Below are positions 10,072-22,504 of a stretch of 64,000 nucleotides of DNA, one piece after another. Position 1 is the first letter of the stretch. Every line of letters begins with the position of its first letter. The translations under genes and the position numbers were made by a program. The stretch comes from Diabrotica undecimpunctata. Its lineage: Eukaryota > Arthropoda > Insecta > Coleoptera > Chrysomelidae. The notes under the pieces are model-generated. The model ran no database searches, had not been told where the DNA came from, and saw only the letters and a list, made by a program, of their open reading frames with translations. The stretch lies in contig NC_092807.1 of NCBI RefSeq assembly GCF_040954645.1, positions 54,780,239 through 54,844,238 on the forward strand. The letters run 5' to 3'.

Positions 10072-13000
10072 CGATAATTCTTCTTCTTCTTAGAGTGCCA
10101 TATCCCTACGGAACGTCGGCGACTACCATGCTTATAATATTTTTATACTGATCTCGGTCTTGCGCTACGTGTAGCAATTGGTCCGCTGTCAAACCTGTCC
10201 ACTGCCGCAAATTCCTTAACCAAGAGAGTTTCTTCCGTCCTATCCATTTCTTTCCTTCGATTTTACCGTTGAGAATTAGCCGAAGGAACTCATATCTTGG
10301 TCCTCTGATTATATGTCCAAGATATTCTAGTTTACGCCTCTTAAAAATATTTAATAGAGTTCGTTGATGTCCCATTCTTCGAAGAACTTTTTCGTTTCTA
10401 GTTCTGCTAGTCCATGGAATTTTTAGTATCCTTCGATACAACCACATCTCAAACGCCTCGATTTTATTCATGATATCGGCGTTTAAAGTCCAAGTTTCAC
10501 ATCCATACAAAAGTACAGACCACACGTAACATCTTGTAAACTTTTCACGGATTTCCAAATTTAATGAGTTATTGGATAATAGAGGCTTGAATTTTTGAAA
10601 TGAGTTTCTTGCCTGTTTAATTCTACATCGAATTTCGAAGGATGGATCTAGATTTTGGGTAATCCAACATCCAAGGTATTTGAATCTCTGAATTCTCTGC
10701 AGCGGTTGTTGGTTTAATATCAGTTGGGTTGCGCCGATATCCACTTTAATGGTCACCATGTATTTAGTTTTATCGATATTTATCGACAGTCCCCAATTTG
10801 TGCATTCCATGTCAACTCTATTGATTAGCTCCTGCATATCGTCGATGTTTTCAGCTAGAATCACAGTATCGTCGGCGTACCGTATATTGTTAATTATTTC
10901 TCCTCCTATGATAATTCCTTTTTGATCTTTTAAAGCTTCCCTAAATAGATTCTCAGAATACACGTTAAAGAGGGTGGGAGATAGTATACAGCCTTGTCTT
11001 ACGCCTCGTTCAATACTGATTGGCTTTAATTCTCTGTTGTTGGTATTAATAATGGCTGTTTGGTTCCAGTAAAGTTTGGCAATAAGTTTGATGTCTTTCT
11101 CATCTAGTTCGATGCTCTGCAAGGCGGTAATTAGTCTGGTATGTTGAACGCAATCAAATGCCTTTTCAAAATCAATAAGGCACATATATACGGGTTTTCT
11201 TATCTCCCAACATCGTTGAAGGAGTGTTTGCATAGAAAATAGTGCTTCTCTAGTTCCAAGGTATCTCCGAAACCCGAACTGCTCTTGACTAATTATTTCT
11301 TCGCACTTGTTGTTAATTCGGTTTAGAAGAATATGCAACAGTATTTTAAAGGAATGGCTCATTAAACTAATGAGTCTACAATCGCTACATTTCTTAACGT
11401 TTGGTTTCTTAGGTAGAGGAATAAAGATCGATTTTAGCCAGTCCGATGGAATTTCACTGGTATCATATATTTGAATGAAAAGTACAGTGAGTTCTTTTAT
11501 ATTGTCATTTGAGAGTAATTTTAGCCATTCGCTGTATATTTGATCTGGTCCACTGGCTTTGTTGTTTTTGGCTTGGTGTATGGCTTTTTCCACTTCAGCG
11601 TTTAAGATTGATGGTCCTGTATTTGCACTTAAGTTAGGTAGTGATCCTCGATCATCCTTAAATAATGCTTTAATGTAGTTTTCCCATTCCTCCATTACTT
11701 CGTCTTCTAGGGATAGTGCATGACCTTCATTTTTCGTTAATGTTATGGGTGTATTTCTTTTGTGTACTGTAACTTCTTTTATTTTCTTATGTGTGTTAAA
11801 TTCGTCATGTTTTCGTTGCAATTCTTCTAATTCCTCACATTTTGCTCGCATCCATAACTCTTTGGCTTCCCTGATTTTTCTTCGAATCAGATTATGCTTG
11901 CGTTTATACTCTGAGTTATTTCTATTTTTAAGCTGTCTTCTTTCATCCATCATTTCGATTATTCCATCGTTCATCCACGCTTGCTTTTTATAATGGGTGA
12001 CAGTTTCACTTTGCGTTGCTGTATCGATGATACCATTCTTTATGTTATCCCATCTTTCTTCGACTGTTGGTATATTGTATACTTGTGTGATGTTGTCTCG
12101 AATTTTTTCATTCATTGTCTGTTCAAAGTGATGTTTAAATTCTTCTTCTTTTAGTTTTTTTCTATCGTATTTCTTTGTAATGGAAGGCTTTTTGATTGTC
12201 TTTAATTTTAGGTTGATTCTAGATGCCAGTAAATTGTGATCGGTGGCTGCGTCGGCACTTGGATATGTCTTAGTACATTTACATGAGTTTCGAAATCTAT
12301 TGTTAATCATGATATAATCTATTTGGTTACGCATTACACTACCATGGCCATCTCTCGGTGATATCCATGTATAGAGACGTCTTTTTGGTTGTTTAAAACA
12401 TGTGTTGGTGATAACAAAGTTTTCCTCTTGGCAGAACTCCACCAATCTCTCACCTCTTTCGTTTCTTTCCCCAAGACCGAATCCTCTAGTAACTCCGGGA
12501 GTTATGTCTTCTCCTACTTTAGTGTTGAAGTCTCCCATTATTACACAAATTTCGTGTTTTTTTGTGTTATTTAGTGCTTGCTTTAATACATGGTAAAATT
12601 CATTAATTTCGTTGTCTGTACTGTTACTTGTAGGAGCGTATACTTGTATTAAGTTTATATTAATCTTACTTTTAATAGTTATCATCATTATTTGCTCTGA
12701 AATAGGAACAAATTTGTCAACCAGATTTTCAAGTCGTTCCTCAAGAATTATAGCAACACCATTTTAATGTGTAATAATAAGTAATATAACCTCCACTTTT
12801 TACAGTTCCCGATCCGGTCCATCTAGCTTCGCTAATTCCACGGACTTGCAGGCCCAGACGTTTCATTTCGAGTTGTACATTTTTTAGTTTTCCTGATTGA
12901 TATAAAATTCTAACATTCCACGTAGCAATATGTTTTATTAATGATTTATTTTTATTTTTATTTTTTCCTCCGGAGATTCTTAGCACCCCTGTCGCATTAA

Positions 13001-13279
13001 AGGGACGCCGGAGACTCGGGGCCGTAGTATGATTTGTATTTGTCATGGAGTTTTTCTTGGGAGATTTAGTGCAGTAGTTTCCCATTGCTTTCTGCACCGC
13101 AGTATCATAGCCAGTTAAATCATTATGGGATTGTCGCCTGTGGGTGTCTGTCGTCAAACCTGCTAGATTTCGTTCTAACAGCCTTGATTCAGTAATGGCA
13201 TCACTGCTGCCTAATGCCATGCCCTCAGTTGATCCGCGGGTACTGATTTGGCTAAGCCTTATTCGTACCTGCGATAATT
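10072..13279 (-). mobile_element. Full-length RTE retrotransposon with 8-bp target duplication
   Basis: CGATAATT flanks both ends (10072-10079 and 13272-13279). The element itself is 10080-13271, 3192 bp, on the minus strand. It has a short 5' leader, one ORF for endonuclease and reverse transcriptase, and a very short 3' end finishing in a GAA repeat (TTCTTCTTCTT on the plus strand). This is the canonical RTE architecture. With one visible frameshift it is the youngest-looking element in the first 30 kb. Confidence 0.92.
10106..13220 (-). pseudogene. RTE endonuclease-reverse transcriptase
   Basis: Two frames make one protein of about 1,040 residues. The first, 13220-12741, starts MALGSSDAI and has the endonuclease opening ATWNVRILYQSGKL and ISEARWTGSG. 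A single-base frameshift near 12765 leads into the second, which is open from there to 10106. It shows endonuclease blocks QVYAPTSNS, MGDFNTKVGED and ATDHNLL. It then has the reverse transcriptase: SGPDQIYSEWLK, FIPLPKKPNVK, EQFGFRR, IDFEKAFDCVQH, RGVRQGCILSPTLFN and the catalytic YADD near 10890. The C-terminus has RRILKIPWTSR, RRKLEYLGHI and WLRNLRQWTG, conserved in insect RTEs. All catalytic motifs are intact, so the frameshift is the only obvious defect. Confidence 0.93.
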
Positions 13280-14318
13280 AAAATACAGAAATTTCAGTTT
13301 GATATGGTTTTTCGGAATATTTGATCACACTATTTATACTACATGATCAATAATAAATTGTAAATATCATAACTACATTATTACAGTGACAAATAGAATT
13401 AAGTTTTCAATATGTATATTATGTATGGGTTATGGGTTTTACCGCATTCACTGCGATAATAATTATTGCAAAATATTTCTCTTCTTGACCTAGTGTAAAT
13501 CGAACTTGTGACGTTGGGAACTGCAACTCGTAACCAGCGCATAGCGTTCACGTGATAATTCTATCTGTTCGGCGGCACAACTTATAACACTTTGCCATTT
13601 TTGTGAACTTACATTTGACACAGCCTCGTAGTTTTAGTCATAAATAGTTTACCTATGGTAGCTTATAAGTCGTGTTTTTGGCTGCTACGAAATTGTTTAT
13701 ATACACCGTACTATTTCGATGAAATTTAACTCGCAATTATATAGAGGCCGTCTCAAGATAATTTTGTTTGGCTTTTAGCCATTTTTCCAACTATATATTT
13801 ATCATACAAAGTTTTTTAAAACTAAGTTTTAAATCGCAGCCGATTTATTTCCTGTTCAAACATAAGAAATTTACCTTTCTCTGAAATTTAAAATAACTTA
13901 TTATAATTGTAATAAAGTACTTAACACGTCAATACCTATAGGATGTTTGGGACCCGCAGAAAGTCCATCCAAAAATGCTTGTCTTGATGAAGTAACTGAA
14001 AAGTCAAACCATACCAAATAAACACCCATGGACCAACTGAGGGTGTTTAGTCCCTTAGAACAAAACAAGATAATAGATGTCAACACCGCACTAGGAAATT
14101 ACGATGTCAGATTATATTCGGAAGCGCTCGAGTGCCGTAGAAGACGAGTTATATAATTTATATATTATAATAAGACTCTAAAAAAATATAACATAGCAAC
14201 ATATATTGTCATTATTTTTGTAAATAAATTCAATTATTACAGTCCACATAAAAGAAATAACTAAAGAGAGGCAATAATTGAATATTCATATATTTTTCAG
14301 AGGGCATGGCATCTGGTA
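13280..14318. other. Unassigned sequence right of the RTE
   Basis: Holds the 19-bp complement (13558-13576) of a sequence at 9425-9443, with weaker inverted similarity around it (GAGTTGCAG, CACGTGA). This fits an older element interrupted by the RTE. No gene is recognised. Confidence 0.4.
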
Positions 14319-15720
14319 GCAGCTATGTCATTACTGAATCCAGGCTACAGTGACTTAATTTCTGCTGTTGGCTTGACTAAAGACACTTCTGAGAAAACCA
14401 CCTAAATATATTCCCGAAAGTACACTCCAAATGAATAAATAGCGTAACACAAAAAGTAGAGATGCCATGCGATCCGGGTAGCGACCAACTCTATCCTGAT
14501 TTCGTATCAGACAGTGTGAAAAGGATTACCAGGCACCAGGCCACTCGTAATAAACGGGCGACTGGAAGAGAAAGCCAAGCACAGAAGCTTTAAAGTAGAA
14601 TATCTATGAATATAGGGACATGAAACGGGACAGACCTTTTCCAATATAAAAAACTTCACATATTGGATAAATAGCTCATACGGCAAAATTTAAACATACG
14701 TGGTGTAGCGAAAATACACTAACGAGATCAAGGACATTTAAAACCAGAAATCCACACTATCTACATATTAGAATCTAAAAACACAGAACTTAATATAGTA
14801 ACCATATAAATAATAAAATATAGGAATATATGAGGCAACATGAAACAATAAATGATAGGCTCATAAAAATAACAAAAGCAGAAACCAGAACAAAAAACCA
14901 GAAAATGTCATATAGGTATATATGCCCACAAAAAATGATCCAGATAAAGATATTGACAACATTAACAAAAACATAGAAAACAGCGTGAAAAAAATCACAC
15001 AAAAAGAGCCAGTAGGTATACATTATTGGAGACTTTAACGCTAAGGTAAGAAAAACTCAAATAAAAACTAATTTAAAAGATATTCTTAGTCATTTGGCTT
15101 GGGCATTAGAAACAACAAATGAGAACGTCTTTTACAATTTGCAATTAAAAACAATATTAATATTAAATACAATTTACAAATACCACCCAACAAGGCTCTC
15201 AACATGGACTAGTCTACCGCACATACACTAAGTGGCGAATTTTGAAGTAGTAGATGGATTTGTATGGCCATAAACGCAACAGCTAAATTATTTAATATAT
15301 TGACCAAACATTGCTACATATGCAGCTAAAACATAGACTCTCAAAAAAATCGATGGGGGTAAGATTAAAGACTTTAAAATGTGGGTCTATCGAAGAATTC
15401 TGCGCATCTCCTAGACAAAACATAGAACCAACTTGTCCATTCTGGAAGCGCTTGATAAAATAGAGACGCAATAAAAAAAATAAACCGAACATACCCAAAT
15501 TACTTAGGCCATATAGCTAAAAAAAAGACTATTGAACGATTGATTAAAGAATAAAAGGTAGAGATATATCTCCGACACGACGGTGTGAAATGAAAACTTT
15601 GGTGAGAAAAATAATCCATGAAGCCGTCCATATGGTACAGAATCTCAGCTAATGGAGACAGAAAGCTAACAACAGTTGTCACCAAGCCCTGATAAGGGCT
15701 CAAGAAATGAGGAGGATTTA
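14319..15720 (+). mobile_element. Internally deleted RTE-family LINE
   Basis: The 5' part (14322-14400) matches the 5' leader of the RTE at 13220-13140 (GCATGGCATCTGGTAGCAGC; CATTACTGAATC). The endonuclease start follows near 14600 (TWNVTGLFQYKKLHILDK, many stops) and the GDFNAKV block near 15020. By 15330 the sequence already reads as the C-terminal region (NYLGHIAKK, then a decayed RWTKTL-like part), so the whole reverse transcriptase has been deleted. The end near 15720 follows a decayed form of the final tryptophan-rich segment. No intact frame remains. Confidence 0.7.
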
Positions 15721-16661
15721 CTTATATAATTTCTAAGGTTATTTTAGGAAGATAATTCTGCCTTGAAATATAAAGGTTGGCCGGACTAAAACGAAATAGG
15801 CACTATCTGGATCCGCGACAACATTTTTGACAAAATCAGCCACACGTAAATTTGCGATTACAGAAATACATATTTTTCCGATATTTTCAATTATTTTACT
15901 TTTAGCCCTAATCGAGAGTCATCATTCGTTATTACCAATAGAGTCCAGTATAATATCGTTTGAAAGCCCTTGCAATTTCCAATATATTAGTCAGTAAATT
16001 TTTAAAATCAGTTAACTACTTTATTTTATTCGTTTAATAAGACTTTTAACCTTAAAATTTCATTTTATTGCTTAATAAGTTCATTTTATTATTTTAATAT
16101 TTGAGATTTTAATTTATTTCTGAGCCCATATTTTGCTTTTTTGTGACATTTGTCACACTAAATAAATAATATTATATAAACACATAAAGAACGTCTAATT
16201 AGAGGACCATATTGTGAATATTAGTTGTAAGCATTTATTTTTGACAATTTATTTTATTCCGAAAAGCAAGCAAGCAACTTAAGTAAACCCAGCCTGTGAG
16301 ACATGTTCACTCCTAAGAATTAGGGTTGGGTGTAACAATACATTCGAGCTATGTGTATTAACTCGAGTTAATGCTCCAGTCCATCCCTTTCTCCCCTATA
16401 GCAGTCTGATGCGCGATAGGGACACAACTATCATCCAAATGCGTTTCGTATGGAATTCCTGGGTACAAGAACTCAAAAACGATATCCTAACCCGATCAAT
16501 GCAGGCTTGTATGACGTGCTCTTTTCCTGCTTTCTCTAGTGACGTATCATTGAACTGAAATTACTTGCTCGAGCCTCGAGTCTCTGCTCCGTGCTGCGCC
16601 CAGTTCGGCAACTCGATATCCAAGGATGTGGGCCCTTCGTGTCCAAGTTTTGGAGGGTTTT
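15721..16661. other. Unassigned sequence; possible hAT terminus near 16319
   Basis: TAGGGTTGGGTGTAAC followed by paired CTCGAG-like motifs near 16319-16375 resembles hAT termini, but I found no second end or 8-bp duplication. No coding sequence is recognised. Confidence 0.3.
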
Positions 16662-18145
16662 GTTAATTTTTTTTTTTGGATAACTGTCGCCTTTTTGTTA
16701 CTGTTTTTTGATTTTTTTGGTGGCCAAAGCCTTTATTTATTTATTTTTATCATTTTTATTTGAAGGTTGTCCCCAAAATAAACTTCAATTAATAAAATTT
16801 TCAGTGCTGCGTGCTGGGGCTTTTTCTGTTGGTTGAGCTACAAATTATCTAGACTTTAAGTGTTTTCCAGGATTTGCTGTTTTGGACTTTTCTGCTTTCA
16901 TCGATGGAACACGTAATATTTTTATTATTATTAATATTTCTCGCAGGATCGGGATTGGATGATTCTCTACTTTTGTAAACCTAATTCTGGCTTTTTCTGC
17001 TATTTTATCTATCACCCTACTTGTTGCACTTTTTATTTGAATTGCTTATGTGTCCCCATGCGAGAGATGCATATTGGAAGTATGATGCTGTTTATCAGTC
17101 TCATTTTCATCTTTATTCGCAGTTTGCTTTTTCTCCCTATGAGTCCTCTTATTGCTGCTTTGGGCTGTTGCTGTTTTTTGGATGGTTGTGTCCACGTGTT
17201 GCGTGAAGGTTAAGTCTTGGTCCATAGTGACTCCTAGGTATATCGCTTCACTTTTCCATTTGATGGGATTATCTTGCACTAACAGCTATTCCTCTGGGGT
17301 TTCTCTTTTCTTTTTAAATATAATTGCCTGTGTCTTTTCTGAATGAATTGCTAGTTTCCATAGCATACACAATTCTTCAATGTTATCCAATGCTTTCTGT
17401 AGATTGTTACTTCTAAGTTTCTGTATTTGGCCGTAATCGCTATGTCGTCTGCATAAACGCTGAGTAGTCTTTCTGGTGTTCTTGAAACATCTGCGGTGTA
17501 TATTGTGTACAGTAGGGGTGACAGAACTACTCCCTGTGGCACTACAGGCTTCGGAGCTACACGCTCGGACAGTACTTGTCCTATTCGTACCTTAAAGCTT
17601 CGGTTGCTTAAGTACGAAGAGATCAGTCTCATCACTGATCCGTAGCCTCTCATTTTGTATATTAGGCCTTTATGCCAGACTCTGTCGAAGGCTTTGCTTA
17701 CATCCAGGAACACTGTGTACTGTTTTCCTGTGTACTGTTTTCCATTAAATCCAGCTGTTATGTATTCTGTCAATCTAAGTACTTGTAATTCGCTAGAGTG
17801 TTCTGCTCTAAATCTGAACTGAGCTTTTGGGATTAGTCCTATTTCGTATGTTTCAGCTTGTTGTCTTCTTAGTATTACTCTTTCTACGATCTTGCTGACT
17901 CCTAGTAGTAAGCTTATTGGCCTGTAGTTTTGCGAAAACAGGATATTCTTTCCTGGCTTCGAAATCATGATAACGTGGGCTTCCTTTCATCGATTTGGGA
18001 AGAGCCTGTATCTAAGGATCGCGTTAGTTATGTTGGTTAAAAGTAGTATTGCTTTTGTTGGTAGATACTTTAGAGCTCTATTTGAAATTTTATCTAGACC
18101 ATGTGCTTTTCTCAGTGAGCTATTGTTAATAGTTTCGTTGTATTT
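16662..18145 (-). mobile_element. 5'-truncated Jockey-type LINE with A-tail
   Basis: A run of T at 16666-16676 would be the A-tail of a minus-strand LINE. Reverse transcriptase sequence starts at about 18145 and continues to 17046. The endonuclease and ORF1 are missing, the usual 5' truncation of LINEs. Confidence 0.65.
17046..18145 (-). pseudogene. Jockey-type reverse transcriptase fragment
   Basis: Minus-strand frames read AHGLDKISNRALKYLP (about 18110), then MISKPGKN and NYRPISLL, then FLDVSKAFDRVWH. VPQGVVLSPLLYTIYTADV and the catalytic YADD (about 17450) follow, then a frameshift near 17350 into IYLGVTMDQDLTFTQHV. These are RT motifs 1 to 7 in order. A 15-bp direct duplication (GKQYTGKQYT) lies near 17720-17745 and the C-terminal zinc-binding part is decayed. 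The neighbours on both sides are unrelated transposase relics. Confidence 0.8.
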
Positions 18146-18700
18146 TATGAACAATAAATTTGTCTATATGACTGCTCAGCAATATAGTGAACAACATAAA
18201 TATAAACACGATAGTAGGGAGTATGTTGTGACGTTAGTAAAAAAAATTCAGGAAGTTTTATAAAAATCAAGTAACTGAAGACCTTGTAATTTTTTCTATC
18301 TGCCAATTTGGTTGGTGAAATGTATTTACAATTTCTGAAAGACGTGAATAATTTTTCTTTGAGTGATATTATTGATAATGATCAACAATACGATGAAGAT
18401 CATTTGACATTTCAACAGTGCTCCTCAGTATTTAGCTGTTCTTTTTCATCAATATTTAGGCCAAAATTTTCTCCCCCATCGCCAGATTTGTATTTACTGG
18501 ATTTTTTGTGAAAACACCTGAAAAACAAAATCTATAGAACACCATCCGCACCTTCAAACGATTTATATTAATGAATTGTCAACGAATACTTACCTTACCC
18601 TGAAAATGTTTCGGAATGTGTAAAAACGTTTCCAACAAACCTGCATCACTGTATGGACGCCGAATATCATAAGTTTCACAATTTAGTTAACTAAGAATAA
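18146..18700 (+). pseudogene. C-terminal relic of a DDE-type transposase gene
   Basis: In two frames: LVGEMYLQFLKDV (18308), then after a gap PKFSPPSPDLYLLDFL (near 18460), KHLKNKIYRTPSAP, and LHHCMDAEYHKFHN with a stop near 18690. The order GxxYLQFL..SPDLxxLDFxLWxHLKxKxYxTP..LxxC is that of a group of insect mariner-like DDE proteins. The SPDL block precedes the last catalytic acidic residue. The first two catalytic residues are not preserved. It is a remnant with at least two frame disruptions. Confidence 0.5.
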
Positions 18701-18789
18701 TACGTCCCTTGTGAGCAAAACTATTCTATGTAAAAAGTTTTATTTTGTGGGATTTGATGCCGAATGTATCCATTAAAGGATGCTTGATT

Positions 18790-19460
18790 TGCAGCAGAAG
18801 TAGTCAAAGTCTAAGTGGAAGTGGAGATTAGCAAAACTACACTTTATTAACTAGTCTGTGTGTTGGAGCATCGTCAGTTAAGTGCAGACTTAAGAATGTT
18901 TCAAAAACCTCCAGCAACGGAAGGAGAATAGGTGTTTAGGTAAGTAAAATCGGTAATAAGAAAATTGAGCATATTAACCATTACCTAAAAATATTTTGTA
19001 ATGCAAATTTATGTAATTATAATAAATAATTTTTCAGTGGATAACATGTGTTTCTTACTCATACTTCGTTTGGTCTTACATTATTTAATTACAATTATTT
19101 CATAGCATAAAAATTGTGTCATCTGAAATGAATTATAAAATAGACTAACTTATTTTTTTATTTCAGATAAGAAAATGACTGTTGAAAACTCTCCCTACAA
19201 ATCAACTTCAGATATGGCAAACCATGTAAAATATGTCCGGTCTTTAATGACCAGGTGTGAAAATTTGGTATCTCCATCTTATGTTTTATTAAGGAAAACA
19301 TCTACTAGTGAATTAGATGTGTCATTTTTATCTTCAATGCATGTTGTTTCAAGAAGTCAGTTTTGTACATCTGAGTCATCAGTTCATCCCGATTCACTTA
19401 ACCCAGTTATGCCTGACGTACAACAAATTGTACACCACAAATATCTTTTAACTTGATTAT
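18790..19460 (+). CDS. Possible small two-exon gene, not recognised
   Basis: A non-coding exon could end near 18942 at a good donor (TTTAG|GTAAGTAAAA). A pyrimidine-rich acceptor (TTTATTTCAG) ends at 19165, and a methionine codon follows at 19175. The open frame gives about 93 residues, starting MTVENSPYKSTSDMANHVKY. It is serine-rich and ends LLT before a TGA at 19454. I recognise no domain. It could be the 5' exon of the piggyBac gene downstream, a host gene fragment or a chance frame. An RTE tail lies just downstream. Confidence 0.25.
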
Positions 19461-19483
19461 CTGTAAGGATCATATTTCTTGAT

Positions 19484-19738
19484 CTTCTTCTTCTTAAAGT
19501 GCCTATTCGTTCCGGATGTTGGCGATCATCACGGCTATCTTTACTTTGTTTATTGCAGCGCGGTACAGTTCAGTGGTAGTCGTGTTATACCACTTTCGTA
19601 AATTTTGAAGCCAGGAAATGCGTCTTCTTCCCGGTCCTCTCTTACCATTTACCTTCCCCTAAAGAATCAGCTGGAGAAGGCCGTAACGTTCTTGATTTCT
19701 CATTACATGTCCTAGATATTTCTTGATAACCGCCTAAA
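19484..19738 (-). mobile_element. 5'-truncated RTE tail
   Basis: Starts with CTTCTTCTTCTTAAAGTGCC, continues with GTTGGCGATCATCACGGCTA, and then codes (minus strand, decayed) for the RTE C-terminus. Only the last roughly 250 bp are present. Confidence 0.8.
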
Positions 19739-20060
19739 TACTTTCAGTATGTATTTTAGTAATCAACCAGTAAAGTGTAGTTGTGAATTGTTGGCTTTGA
19801 AATATTTGGCGATAATATCGTGATAAAGTTTACAGTTTTTATAACATGGCAGAATTCGGAATACGATTTGCTAAGTAAATATTTGTTATAATGTATACAA
19901 AAGAAATATATTTTTGTGTTTACTTGTAGAAAACACATTTATATTTCAATTTAGATTTATAAATTGCATAAATTATTAGTTTATAACTATAGTCTATACT
20001 ATAAATCATTTGATTTTAGTGTACAAAATATTGTACGACAGGAAAATACCATAGTATTTA
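19739..20060. other. AT-rich spacer
   Basis: Nothing recognised between the RTE tail and the piggyBac gene. Confidence 0.4.
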
Positions 20061-20063
20061 TTT

Positions 20064-21406
20064 TTATGTGCTTTTCATTGGAAGATGCGCTTAGTATGTT
20101 GTTAGAAGATGATGGAAATTTAGTAGCAAATGTAGATAGTATTACTTTGATGCCTCCAAGAAATGCATGTGATGTCCTAACAGATGAAGACTCTGGTGGT
20201 GAAGATTACAAGCTTCTGCTGAAATAAATGCGCAAAATAATTACGGTGGCACATAGGTAACTGATTCTCAAGATAATATTTCATTACCAGAGTAGAGAGA
20301 AAAAAGAACAGTTAAAGGGTCCAAGAAAAAAAATCTATCACTGGGTAAAAGAAGATATTCAGATGAAAGACCAATGTATCATTGTAAACGAACTTCCAGA
20401 ACAACATGATTCCAAGAGTCCCCTTGAAAAAGGGAAAACCCTTGAATGGTTTTCCCTTTTTTTTGATGAAGAATTCATACACCTGATAACGTCAGAAACT
20501 AATCGATATGCTTCACAGAAGAATCGCCAACAAGAAGTTAGAGAATATGAAGTCAAAGCTTTTCTGGGAACTCTCATATTGAGTGGATATGAAAACATTC
20601 CTCGCAGAAGAATGTTTTGGTAACGTGACAGAGATGCTAACAAGAAACTTGTGACAGAAGCTCTTACGAGATATAAATTTGAATTTGTTATGTCAAATTT
20701 TCATCTGACAGATAACTATACCTTAGAGCAAGGAGATAAATTTGCAAAAGTCAGGCCTTTGTTAGTAAATTTAAATAAAATTTTATGAAGTACGGATCTT
20801 TAACAGCAACGCATTCTGTAGACGAAGCAATGGTTTCGTACCTTGGAATGCATTCATGTCACTGGTACGGTTAGAGAATATCGTTTACCAGGAGTACACT
20901 TACAAGATTAAAACATTATGAAAAAAGAAAATAGAGGAACATATGACTACAGAAAAATTGCTGATCAAGATATAGTTGCAGTAAAATGGCATAACAATAA
21001 TTTAGTAACGCTCTGTTCAAACGCAGCAGGACTTCAACCAATTCATCTTATAAAGCGGTATTCACAGAAGGAGAAGAAGACAATCCAAGTATGAAACAAA
21101 ATTGACAATCTTCCTCAGTAATACTAGTAATATTTATAATTTCAGGTAGGACAACCGCATCTCGTACATGGGTATAATATAAACATGGGCGGAGTAGATC
21201 GTAGTGATCAAAATATTAGTCTTTACCGCATTTCCATCCGTGGTAAAAAATGGTATTTTTCATTGATCAATCAATGCATTGACATGGCTGTTCAGAATGC
21301 CAGGCAACTTCATCGTTTGCATGGAGGAAAACTGACTCGCTGTGGTTTGTGCCACGATAGATCAAAAATGAGGTGTTCAAAATGCACACGTAGGCTTACG
21401 TGTTAA
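20064..21406 (+). pseudogene. piggyBac-family transposase with a 60-bp intron
   Basis: Broken into frames that align with PGBD2/3-like piggyBac transposases. The acidic N-terminus is LEDALSMLLEDDG..DEDSGGEDYK. Next come YEVKAFLGTLILSGYENIPR, FEFVMSNFHLTDN and KFAKVRPLL (about 20745). DYRKIADQDIVAVKWHNN follows, then NMGGVDRSDQNISLYRI, which holds a catalytic aspartate, and a C-terminal cysteine-rich RCGLCHDRSKMRCSKC. Between KKTIQ and VGQPHL a GTATGA..TTTCAG intron of about 60 bp (21087-21146) restores phase, so this copy derives from an intron-containing gene. A stop after RRRMFW and frameshifts near 20250 and 20790 make it inactive. No TTAA-flanked ends were found. Confidence 0.85.
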
Positions 21407-22504
21407 ATGTTTTTTTTTTTTTTCATACCACACTTAAACTTAATAGTAGTTTATATGTCTGGTGTACCATATTTTGTACAGTATTTTGTTTACTTATTTT
21501 TCATAGATATTTTGTTTTTACGATAAATATGTTTTTGTTAATTGATATAACACGTAAATTTGGAGAGAAATATTAAAAAATATTTTCATGTAGGTTTTAG
21601 GCATATAGGTTATTCCACAAATATATGACTGTTTTGGATTATTGCGACAACGAATATTTTACTGTGCAAGTAGAAGTATAAAAGTAAATTGTTCTAATTA
21701 ATATTCCAATAAAAGGGATCTACGTTGGTATGACATCTAAACTAAAATTATTTCAGTTAATAAATGTTCAGATAGAGGCAAAGTTTATTGTGAAATTTAA
21801 TGCGAAAATAACAAAAATTTTTACGCAAACGCTCCAACAAATAAATACAATGACGTCTATGAAGCCGAATGTGTTCATCAGATATTTGGCTTGGGTTTAA
21901 GTGAAATGTAAACAACAAAGAGGCGTGCCGGGTTTCTTTGATATAACACTATTTTATTACTTTATTAGGTACTACAACTGTAATAAAAAGAAATATAATA
22001 TTTTTAATATAAATGAATAGAAATTGGCAGAACGATGATGGTTCAGAAACCAGGAAAAGAATCTAATATCTGACTTTATCAGTTTTAACTATTTGTTTGC
22101 TTTGAGTGGATGTACTCTTAAAAGTTCTAAAAGTATTGTAACGGGTATAACCTATTGATACTTAAAGTACTAAGTCGTTACAGATATTAAAAAGTAACGA
22201 AAATTTACATACAGTTTCATATATCGGCGACTGATTTTAGTTTTAAAAACCGTTTTTTTTTGTTATTTAATATTAATTGAATATTTGATTAAATAAATTA
22301 CACTATTTAATCACTTAAGTATTGTTACACTTCGTTTAAATTACTTAATTCATAATAGTAATTATATACTTCAAAATCTGAATTAGAACTGTTCTATAAA
22401 CTATCAACTATATATTTATATCATGACTTCATATCTAAATCTAAGGTTTATATCTGTCATAATAATATTTTTAAAATGGGGATAATTTACTATTGTACAA
22501 TTCA
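21407..22504. other. Unassigned AT-rich sequence
   Basis: No coding or repeat structure recognised. Confidence 0.4.

Noticed and set aside
16319..16375. hAT element terminus
   Set aside because: No second terminus, no 8-bp duplication and no transposase found nearby.
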